DNA from: Pseudomonas sp. JQ170C
GTDB lineage: Bacteria > Pseudomonadota > Gammaproteobacteria > Pseudomonadales > Pseudomonadaceae
Reading direction: 5' to 3'
Assembly: GCF_035581345.1 (NCBI RefSeq)
Contig: NZ_CP141608.1
Location: 434,001 to 498,000 of the forward strand
Length of the DNA stretch: 64,000 nt
Below the pieces are notes generated by a model that was not told the origin of the DNA, searched no databases, and saw nothing but the letters and a program-made list of their open reading frames with translations. Shown here piece by piece: positions 58,119 to 64,000 of this stretch (positions are counted from its first letter, which is position 1; each line of letters starts with the position of its first letter). The position numbers were made by a program, and so were the translations under genes.

Positions 58119-59290
58119 GGCAGCAGTTGCTCCCAGACCGGCACCGCCATCGGTGGTTTCGGCAGGTCAGGCAAGGCTGCGCTGGCGGTAGGCTTGATGC
58201 CGTCACGCTCAAGGTTGGCCAGCACCCGGTCGGCGAAGTCTGGCGCGAGGGCCAGCTTGGTCGGCCAGCCCACCAGCAAGCGATCCTGCTCGGCGAGGAA
58301 GGCGTTGTCGGGGCGCACCAGGCCAGACTGTGCAGGTTCGGCGCGGTCGATGCGCACGGTTGCCCAGCGCACCTGGCTCAGGTCGATCCAGGGCAGCAGG
58401 CTGGCGACTTCTTTTTTCGCCGCTGCAATCTGTGCGTCCGGTTCGCGGGCCACACCGTCGGCTTCGGCCAGGTCGCCCCCCAGGTACCAGACCCACTGAC
58501 CATCGGCAGCCGGATGGCTGGTAACGGTAATGCGCGGCTTGGGGCCGCCACCCAGGCAGTGGGCATACAGCGGCTTGAGGCTGGAACCCTTGGCCATGAC
58601 CATGTGCAGCGGTCGACGCTGCATGGCCGGTTGCTTCAGGCCCAGTGTTTCCAGCAGGCCGGCATTGCCGGCGCCGGCGCTGAGCACGACACGCTGGGCA
58701 CGGATTTCGCGACCATCGACGCGCAAGCCGACCAGCTCGCCGCCGTTTTGCAGCGGTTCGATCTGCTCGCCGGCCAGCAAGCTGTCGCCGGCCAGTTCCG
58801 CCAGGCGGGTCAGCAGGCTGGGCACATCAATGACCAGTTCAGCCAGGCGGTAGACCTTGCCCTTGAAGGCACGGTCCTGCAGGGCAGGCGGCAGTTGCTC
58901 GCCCTTGACCTGATCGACCCGGCCACGCACCGCCTTGCTGGCGAAAAAGCTGGTGAGGTTGCCGGCCAGGGTGCCGGGCGACCACAGGTAATGGGCTTCG
59001 GACAGCAGGCGCACACCGGACAGGTCCAGTTCGCCATTGCCAGCCAGGGCCTCGCGCCAGCGTCGCGGCATGTCGGCGATCGCTTCGGAGGCGCCGGTCA
59101 GGGCGCCATGCAGGGCGTACTTGGCGCCGCCGTGAATGATGCCTTGGGATTTGAGGGTCTGCTCGCCACCGAGGCTGGCGCGTTCCACCACTACCGTCGA
59201 GTAACCCAGGCGACGCAGGCGAGCATTGAGCCAGAGGCCTGCGACCCCTGCGCCGACGATCAGGACGTCGGTGGAAATAACGGATGGCAT
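58115..59290 (-). CDS. FAD-dependent oxidoreductase, DAO family
   Basis: A 391-residue flavoprotein. The N-terminal dinucleotide motif is VLIVGAGVAGLWLNARLRR. The rest follows the D-amino acid oxidase/glycerol-3-phosphate dehydrogenase fold (IIHGGAKYALHG; VVLSAGAGNAGLL; WVWYLGGDLAEADG). It is the first gene of a probable two-gene unit with the aldo/keto reductase. The redox substrate cannot be told; both enzymes may act on related hydroxy or amino acids. Confidence 0.9.
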   Translation of the reverse strand: MPSVISTDVLIVGAGVAGLWLNARLRRLGYSTVVVERASLGGEQTLKSQGIIHGGAKYALHGALTGASEAIADMPRRWREALAGNGELDLSGVRLLSEAHYLWSPGTLAGNLTSFFASKAVRGRVDQVKGEQLPPALQDRAFKGKVYRLAELVIDVPSLLTRLAELAGDSLLAGEQIEPLQNGGELVGLRVDGREIRAQRVVLSAGAGNAGLLETLGLKQPAMQRRPLHMVMAKGSSLKPLYAHCLGGGPKPRITVTSHPAADGQWVWYLGGDLAEADGVAREPDAQIAAAKKEVASLLPWIDLSQVRWATVRIDRAEPAQSGLVRPDNAFLAEQDRLLVGWPTKLALAPDFADRVLANLERDGIKPTASAALPDLPKPPMAVPVWEQLLP

Positions 59291-59343
59291 GCATGTACCT
59301 CACAAGCTTGGACAGACGCCCAGTATACAGCCTGTGAAGCGGA

Positions 59344-59676
59344 TCAATGCCCGGCGGTTTTCGAGAACAGCTGGATCACCACCACGCCACCGACAATCAT
59401 GGCCATGCCGAGCATCGCCGGGAGGTCCAGCTTTTGCCCGTAGATCACCAATGCCGCAATGCTGATCAGCACGATGCCCAACCCCGACCAGATGGCGTAG
59501 GCAATACCCACCGGAATGCTGCGCACCACCAGGGTCAGCATCCAGAACGCCACGGCATAGCCGCAGACCATCAGCAGCAAGGGCAGGGGTGTGCTCAGGC
59601 CCTTCACGGCCTTCATCGAGGCGGTGGCGATGACTTCGGCGCAAATGGCAATGGCCAGGTAGGTATAGGCATTCAT
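59344..59676 (-). CDS. Small multidrug resistance (SMR) efflux protein
   Basis: A 110-residue inner-membrane protein with four helices. The essential Glu 14 lies in AIAICAEVIATASMK, and GIAYAIWSGLGIVLI is the SMR signature in helix 3. It works as an antiparallel dimer exporting cationic compounds or guanidinium-like metabolites with protons. It is divergent from a LysR regulator and shares the 87-bp region that holds a palindrome. Confidence 0.93.
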   Translation of the reverse strand: MNAYTYLAIAICAEVIATASMKAVKGLSTPLPLLLMVCGYAVAFWMLTLVVRSIPVGIAYAIWSGLGIVLISIAALVIYGQKLDLPAMLGMAMIVGGVVVIQLFSKTAGH

Positions 59677-59737
59677 GGGGGCTGTCCTCTGTTCTGGCTG
59701 GGCATTCTAGAGCAAGCCTGGATGGGGTAAAGTCATT

Positions 59738-59760
59738 ACCTATCTTTTATGGAGATAGGT
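59738..59760. promoter_or_regulatory. Palindrome between the SMR and LysR genes
   Basis: ACCTATCT and AGATAGGT are exact complements 7 bases apart. The right arm overlaps the ribosome site of the LysR gene (GGAGAT). Likely the regulator's operator. Confidence 0.65.
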
Positions 59761-59763
59761 TGC

Positions 59764-60654
59764 ATGGCCGAGCAATGGAATCTGGAGCAACTGCGTCTGT
59801 TCGTGAGGGTGGCCGAGCTGCGGTCGTTCTCTGCGGTCGCCCGCACCCAGCGCAAGGCCCAGTCAGCCGTGAGCAATGCCATCGCGCTGCTTGAGGCGGA
59901 CCTGGGCGTCACCTTGTTCGAGCGCAGCAGTGGCCGCCAGCCGCGGCTGACCGAGGCCGGCGCCGCCTTGCTGGAGGATGCCCGGGAGTTGTTGCGCCAA
60001 TGCGAGCGGCTCGATGGCCGGGCGCTGGCGCTGATGCGGGGGCAGGAGGCGCAGTTGCGGGTGGCCCAGGACGAGGCCATGCCGTATCAGCCGGTGATCG
60101 ACAGCCTTGATCAACTGGCCCAGCAATTTCCCTCGCTGGAAGTGCAACTTGCCAGCGGCGCGCAGGGCGATGTGGCGCGCAAGCTGGTAGAACGCCGCGC
60201 AGACCTGGGGTTGCTGTTCCACCATGAACAGATGCCGCCAGCGCTGGAACGCCGGACCCTTGGGCAGGTAGAGATGGTCACGGTCTGCGCCGTCAACCAT
60301 CCCCTGGCCGGGTTATTGCGGGTCAACCGCCAGCAACTGGCCCGGCACCGGCAACTGCTGATTACGCCCCAGGCAAGCGGTTATCCGGGAGGCGAACCCA
60401 TCAGCCCGCAGATCTGGCGCGCAGACAGCTTCTACGCGATTGCTGAGTTGCTGATGCGCGGCCTGGGCTGGGCCTGGTTGCCCCGGCATGTGGTGCAGTA
60501 TCCGACCTACCATGCGCATATGGTCGAGCTGAGCAGCGAGTGGACGCCACCGCCGCTGGTGGTCGAGCTGGTGTGGCGACGCGATGAACCCCTCGGGCCT
60601 GCTGCGCAGTGGTTGGCCGAGCGCTTCGCAGTGCACTTGCGCGCCATTGGCTAG
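59764..60654 (+). CDS. LysR-family transcriptional regulator
   Basis: A 296-residue DNA-binding regulator. The N-terminal winged helix is clear: WNLEQLRLFVRVAELRSFS, then QSAVSNAIALLEADLG and LFERSSGRQPRLTEAG. A two-lobed effector domain fills residues about 95-290. ATG at 59764 is favoured over 59749 because GGAGAT fits it. It probably controls the divergent SMR pump and itself. The effector is unknown. Confidence 0.93.
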   Translation: MAEQWNLEQLRLFVRVAELRSFSAVARTQRKAQSAVSNAIALLEADLGVTLFERSSGRQPRLTEAGAALLEDARELLRQCERLDGRALALMRGQEAQLRVAQDEAMPYQPVIDSLDQLAQQFPSLEVQLASGAQGDVARKLVERRADLGLLFHHEQMPPALERRTLGQVEMVTVCAVNHPLAGLLRVNRQQLARHRQLLITPQASGYPGGEPISPQIWRADSFYAIAELLMRGLGWAWLPRHVVQYPTYHAHMVELSSEWTPPPLVVELVWRRDEPLGPAAQWLAERFAVHLRAIG

Positions 60655-60668
60655 TACACTTTGGCACC

Positions 60669-61940
60669 ATGAACAGAACCCTTTATTCCCTGCTGTTTCA
60701 CCTGGGCCTGCCGCTGGTTGCGCTGCGCCTGTTCCTGCGCTCACGCAAGGCGCCGGCTTATGCTCAACGCATCGGCGAACGCTTTGCCCTGAACCTGCCG
60801 GCCATGGCCAAGGGCGGGATTTGGGTGCATGCCGTGTCGGTGGGCGAGAGCATTGCCGCCGCGCCGATGATCCGCGCGCTGCTCAAGGCTTATCCACAGC
60901 TGCCGATCACCATCACCTGCATGACCCCGACCGGCTCTGAGCGCGTGCAAGCGATGTTCGCCGACGAGCCACGGATCCAGCATTGTTACCTGCCCTATGA
61001 CCTGCCTTGGGCCGCCGGGCGCTTCCTTGATCATATCCAGCCCCGGCTGGCGGTGATCATGGAGACCGAGCTTTGGCCCAACCACATCCACCAATGCGCC
61101 AGGCGCGGTATCCCGGTAGCCCTGGCCAATGCGCGATTGTCCGAGCGTTCGGCCCGTGGCTATGCCCGCTTTGCCGGGCTGACCCGGCCGATGCTGGCCG
61201 AGATGAATTTCATTGCCGTGCAGACCGAGGCCGAAGCCGAGCGCTTCCGCCAACTGGGGGCACGGGCGCAATGCGTGCAAGTGACCGGCTCGATCAAGTT
61301 CGATCTGCGCATCGACGAGCAACTGCTGCCCCGCGCGCGTGACCTGCGGGCACAGTGGCAGGCCAGCCAGCGCCCGGTGTGGATCGCCGCCAGCACCCAT
61401 GAAGGCGAAGACGAAGTGATTCTCGCCGCCCATCGCCAGTTGCTCGCGCAGCATGCCGACGCCTTGCTGATCCTGGTGCCGCGGCACCCGGAGCGGTTCA
61501 ACACGGTGTTCGAGTTGTGCTGTGCGCAGTTCCCGACGATCCGCCGCTCCAGCGCCGAGCCGGTGAATGCAGAAACCGCCGTGTTGCTGGGCGACACCAT
61601 GGGGGAGCTGCTGTTCCTCTATGCGCTGGCCGATATCGCCTTCGTAGGCGGTAGCCTGGTGCCCAATGGCGGGCATAACTTGCTGGAGCCGGCGGCCTTG
61701 TCATTGCCTGTGCTCAGTGGGCCGCACCTGTTCAACTTCCTGGAAATCGCGGCGATGTTGCGCGAGGCAGGGGCGTTGCAGGAGGTGGAGGATGCCCAGG
61801 GGCTGGCGGCGCAGGTTCAGCGCCTGATCGAGTTGCCGCAGGATGCGCAGCGCATGGGCGAGGCGGGGCGGGCGGTGATGAAAGCCAACCAGGGCGCGTT
61901 GCAGCGCTTGCTGGAAGGTTTGGGGCGGTTGATTCAATAA
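60669..61940 (+). CDS. waaA: 3-deoxy-D-manno-octulosonic acid (Kdo) transferase
   Basis: A 423-residue inner-membrane-associated GT-B enzyme that adds Kdo to lipid IVA. An N-terminal hydrophobic anchor is followed by HAVSVGESIAAAPMIRAL (acceptor domain with the catalytic Glu), VIMETELWPNHIHQC, and the donor-side VGGSLVPNGGHNLLEPAAL. Full length. It is 14 bases after the LysR stop with little space for a promoter, but it functions with hldE and the core genes elsewhere in the window. Confidence 0.96.
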   Translation: MNRTLYSLLFHLGLPLVALRLFLRSRKAPAYAQRIGERFALNLPAMAKGGIWVHAVSVGESIAAAPMIRALLKAYPQLPITITCMTPTGSERVQAMFADEPRIQHCYLPYDLPWAAGRFLDHIQPRLAVIMETELWPNHIHQCARRGIPVALANARLSERSARGYARFAGLTRPMLAEMNFIAVQTEAEAERFRQLGARAQCVQVTGSIKFDLRIDEQLLPRARDLRAQWQASQRPVWIAASTHEGEDEVILAAHRQLLAQHADALLILVPRHPERFNTVFELCCAQFPTIRRSSAEPVNAETAVLLGDTMGELLFLYALADIAFVGGSLVPNGGHNLLEPAALSLPVLSGPHLFNFLEIAAMLREAGALQEVEDAQGLAAQVQRLIELPQDAQRMGEAGRAVMKANQGALQRLLEGLGRLIQ

Positions 61941-61952
61941 CGCGGTGCGTTC

Positions 61953-62012
61953 TATCGCTGGCAATGCCGGCCCCCGCACTTTCGCGTGTGGGAGCCGGCA
62001 TTGCCGGCGATG
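61953..62012. repeat. Variant REP-like palindrome (GCCGGCA type)
   Basis: ATCGCTGGCAATGCCGGCCCCCGCAC and GTGTGGGAGCCGGCATTGCCGGCGAT form an imperfect inverted pair. The core GCCGGCATTGCCGGC differs from the other REPs here. It lies between the convergent waaA and tolC genes. Confidence 0.8.
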
Positions 62013-62015
62013 GGT

Positions 62016-63446
62016 TCAAGGCCTGGCGTCGAAATTCGCCTTGGCCGCAGCCGCCAGATCAGGCGGCAGGAAGTCCTTGTCCGGGTTGTAGTCCGGTTTC
62101 AAGTACCGGGCCAAGTCCGTCAGATCCTGCGGGCTCAAGGTGCCCGCCGCCTGCTTCAGGCGCAGGTTGTCGAGAATGTAGTCGTAGCGGGTGTTGTTGT
62201 AGTCGCGCACCGAGGTGTACAGCTGGCGCTGGGCATCGAGCACGTCGACGATGTTGCGGGTACCGACCTGGTAGCCGATTTCCGTGGCTTCCAGCGCGCT
62301 CTGGTTGGAGATGATCGACTGCTTGCGCGCCTGTACCTGTTCTACGTCGGTGTTCACCGCGCGGTGCAGGTTACGGGTGTTTTCCACCACCTGGCGGCGC
62401 AGGCTTTCGCGCTGCTGTTCGGTCTGGTTCAAGCGCTGGTACGCCTCACGCACCTGGGAGCTGATCAGGCCGCCGCTGTAGATCGGGATGTTCAGCTGCA
62501 GGCCGACGCTGGTCTGCTCGACATCGCCACTGATGGTCCCGCCGAGGTTGGGGTTGCTGAAGCCCAGGTTGTCATTGTCGCCTTTCTGGTATTGCGCTAT
62601 CGCATCCACGGTCGGTGCATGCCCGGCCTTGCGCTGGCGCAGGGTTTCTTCGGCAGCATCGACGGCATGGTTGGTCGCCAGCAAGTTGAGGTTCTGTTTG
62701 CCGGCGGTTTCTACCCAGGCCTTGGCGTCGTTGGGGACCGGTACCTGCACCGGCAGGGTGTGGACGATGCCCTGTACCGAGTTGTAGTAGCGGTTGGTGA
62801 GGGTGATCAACGCTTCAAAGGCGTCGTCGACCTGGCGCTGGGCGACGATGCGGTTGGCCCGTGCCGTGTCGTAGCTGGCCTGGGACTGGAGCACGTCGGT
62901 CTTGTCGGAAAGGCCTACGTCGAAACGTTCATTGGACTGGTCAAGCTGGCGCTTGAAGGCCGCTTCTTCGGCCTTGGTCGAGGCCAGGGTGTCCTGGGCG
63001 CGCAGCACGGCGAAGTAGTTTTCCGCAGTTTGCAGGATCAGGTTCTGCTCGGTGGCCGACAGCTCCAGGGCCGCCTGTTCGTTGACCGCTTCGGCGGCTT
63101 GCAACTGGAACCAGCGATCGGCACGAAAGACCGGCTGGGCCAGGGTTGCCTGCCAGGAATTGCCGCTGCGGTTGGAGGTAATCGAAGGGCTGTCGAGCTT
63201 GGTACGGGTGTTCAGCATATCGGCACCGGCCGACAGGTTCGGCAGCAGGCCGGCGCGGGCCTGGGGTACCACTTCCTTGTGTGCGCCATAGTCGGCGCGG
63301 GCTGCGGCGAGGTCGGCGTTGTTGTTCACAGCTTCCTGGTAGACGCTGACCAGGTCGGTCTTTGCCGACAAGGGCACATCTGCTGCCCAGGCCATTCCGT
63401 TGGTAGCACAAGACACGGCAAGGGCCAGTGAAAGTTTGCGCAGCAT
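62016..63446 (-). CDS. tolC: TolC-family outer membrane efflux channel
   Basis: A 476-residue outer-membrane channel used by type I secretion and drug efflux systems. The signal peptide ends after GMAWA. Two structural repeats are visible, each with the helical hairpin and strand elements (RFDVGLSDKTDVLQSQASYD and YQVGTRNIVDVLDAQRQLY, the paired family signatures). AAGGA lies 8 bases before the ATG at 63446. No inner-membrane or adaptor partner is adjacent. Confidence 0.95.
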   Translation of the reverse strand: MLRKLSLALAVSCATNGMAWAADVPLSAKTDLVSVYQEAVNNNADLAAARADYGAHKEVVPQARAGLLPNLSAGADMLNTRTKLDSPSITSNRSGNSWQATLAQPVFRADRWFQLQAAEAVNEQAALELSATEQNLILQTAENYFAVLRAQDTLASTKAEEAAFKRQLDQSNERFDVGLSDKTDVLQSQASYDTARANRIVAQRQVDDAFEALITLTNRYYNSVQGIVHTLPVQVPVPNDAKAWVETAGKQNLNLLATNHAVDAAEETLRQRKAGHAPTVDAIAQYQKGDNDNLGFSNPNLGGTISGDVEQTSVGLQLNIPIYSGGLISSQVREAYQRLNQTEQQRESLRRQVVENTRNLHRAVNTDVEQVQARKQSIISNQSALEATEIGYQVGTRNIVDVLDAQRQLYTSVRDYNNTRYDYILDNLRLKQAAGTLSPQDLTDLARYLKPDYNPDKDFLPPDLAAAAKANFDARP

Positions 63447-63554
63447 AGGGCGATCCTTGAACAATTGAGTGTTTCTGAACCGGTGAGTGTAGATGCGCGG
63501 ACACTTTGCAACAATCTGCCATTTGCGCCATTTATCGTGGCCGTGCTTGTACTG

Positions 63555-63586
63555 TTGGCTTTGCAGGTGAGTCCAGTCTAGACTGG
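63555..63586 (+). promoter_or_regulatory. Putative thiC promoter with palindrome over the -10
   Basis: TTGGCT (63555-63560), 18 bases, TAGACT (63579-63584). The perfect 14-bp palindrome CCAGTCTAGACTGG (63573-63586) covers the -10. Transcription would start just before the riboswitch. Confidence 0.5.
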
Positions 63587-63596
63587 GCGCGTTCTT

Positions 63597-63690
63597 GTCG
63601 GGGTGCCTTGCGTTGAGGCTGAGATCGGATAATCCGGATCCCGTTGAACCTGATCAGGTTAGCGCCTGCGTAGGGAACAAGATTTCTCGC
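63597..63690 (+). promoter_or_regulatory. TPP riboswitch (THI element) upstream of thiC
   Basis: The conserved THI-box segments appear in order: GGGGTGCC, GGCTGAGATCGGA, then CCGTTGAACCTGATCAGGTT, AGCGCCTGCGTAGGGAACAA. These form the pyrimidine- and pyrophosphate-sensing arms that bind thiamine diphosphate. About 160 bases lie between the aptamer and the ATG, so the expression platform is long; I see no obvious intrinsic terminator, suggesting control of translation or a Rho-dependent step. Confidence 0.96.
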
Positions 63691-63851
63691 TTTCCCGGCG
63701 AGTCTCTTGTGCCAGGTCCGGGAATGTCGAGTCAGCCGTTGCAGCTGCAGGCATCACCGCGCATTTGGCACAGCACCGTCCTTGGTGCGTCCGTGCCTTT
63801 CAGGTTCTCCCCCGACATTCCACTGCTAGGAAGCCGTCTGGAGAGCCTGTG

Positions 63852-64000
63852 ATGAGTAAACAAGAAAAATACGCCAATCTGAGTGAGTCGGCCCAGGTCG
63901 ATCAACAGTCCGTACAGCCGTTCACCCGCTCGCGCAAAATCTATGTCGAAGGCTCGCGCCCGGACATCCGTGTACCCATGCGCGAAATCAGCCTGGATGA
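63852..64000 (+). CDS. thiC: Phosphomethylpyrimidine synthase ThiC, 5' part only
   Basis: The first 49 codons of a gene cut by the window edge, [20 protein letters not shown] onward, with the conserved [20 protein letters not shown] of ThiC. ThiC is a radical SAM Fe-S enzyme converting aminoimidazole ribotide to HMP phosphate for thiamine synthesis. The TPP riboswitch directly upstream supports the call. A GGAG lies 10 bases before the ATG. Confidence 0.95.
   Translation, partial: MSKQEKYANLSESAQVDQQSVQPFTRSRKIYVEGSRPDIRVPMREISLD

Noticed and set aside
63595..63852. An 85-codon frame upstream of thiC ending in its start codon
   Set aside because: It would translate the TPP riboswitch itself, has no ribosome site and looks random. 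A leader peptide cannot be fully excluded.

Overview
The window looks like a chromosomal segment of a fluorescent Pseudomonas, most likely of the P. putida group. This rests on four things: uniformly GC-rich coding sequence, many paired copies of the Pseudomonas palindromic REP unit (core gcgggGCAAGCCCGCtcctac), recognisable protein families throughout, and a gene order that I recall from P. putida chromosomes (metF-ahcY, metK-tkt-epd-pgk-fba, putA-putP, the LPS-core cluster, tolC-thiC). I see no insertion sequence, prophage, CRISPR array, rRNA or tRNA gene. The species call comes from memory and pattern recognition, not from a search.

Layout. 1-13 kb holds the S-adenosylmethionine cycle: metF and ahcY (with a SAH riboswitch in the ahcY leader), then further on metK and an ArsR-methyltransferase fusion regulator (SahR-like) with a perfect 30-bp operator. 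Between them lie a CPA1 Na+/H+ antiporter, a DMT permease, a MAPEG protein, the lytic transglycosylase mltA, a cytochrome c'-type lipoprotein, a DUF1090 protein and the exported-looking DNA ligase ligB. 13-19.4 kb is a central carbon block: tkt, epd, pgk, two small lipoproteins (one MliC-like lysozyme inhibitor), fba and a strong terminator. 19.6-36 kb is mixed: a REC-GGDEF-EAL protein, a YgjP-like metallopeptidase, a small HTH protein, an ElaA-like acetyltransferase, a periplasmic solute-binding protein, a YccS-like FUSC protein, a HI0933-type flavoprotein, the helicase dbpA, an MFS exporter, a TldD/TldE protease pair, an acyl-CoA dehydrogenase and an unknown membrane protein. 36-42 kb is proline catabolism: divergent putA and putP, separated by a 355-bp control region with seven GTTGCA hexamers, the PutA recognition sequence. 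rlmJ follows.

42.9-56.2 kb is the LPS-core and lipid A export cluster: a wapO-type carbamoyltransferase, a wapH-type glycosyltransferase, mig-14, a dnpA-type de-N-acetylase, an ssg-type glycosyltransferase, two more glycosyltransferases, a kinase-like protein on the other strand, a broken O-antigen ligase (waaL), msbA and hldE. 56.3-64 kb holds a conserved unknown protein, an aldo/keto reductase, a FAD oxidoreductase, an SMR pump with a divergent LysR regulator, the Kdo transferase waaA, tolC, and a TPP riboswitch in front of thiC, which runs off the window.

The most noteworthy points are: two independent SAH-sensing devices in one SAM-cycle neighbourhood; a possibly leaderless sahR transcript; the waaL pseudogene in an otherwise intact LPS cluster; an EAL domain with its metal-binding Asn changed to Ser; a REP element at every convergent gene junction that has room for one; and a putA-putP region packed with PutA sites. 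I did not find a clearly new multi-gene defence or biosynthetic system. The least explained items are the TldD/TldE pair, the degenerate-Nudix protein next to hldE and the glycosyltransferase with a C-terminal membrane tail.
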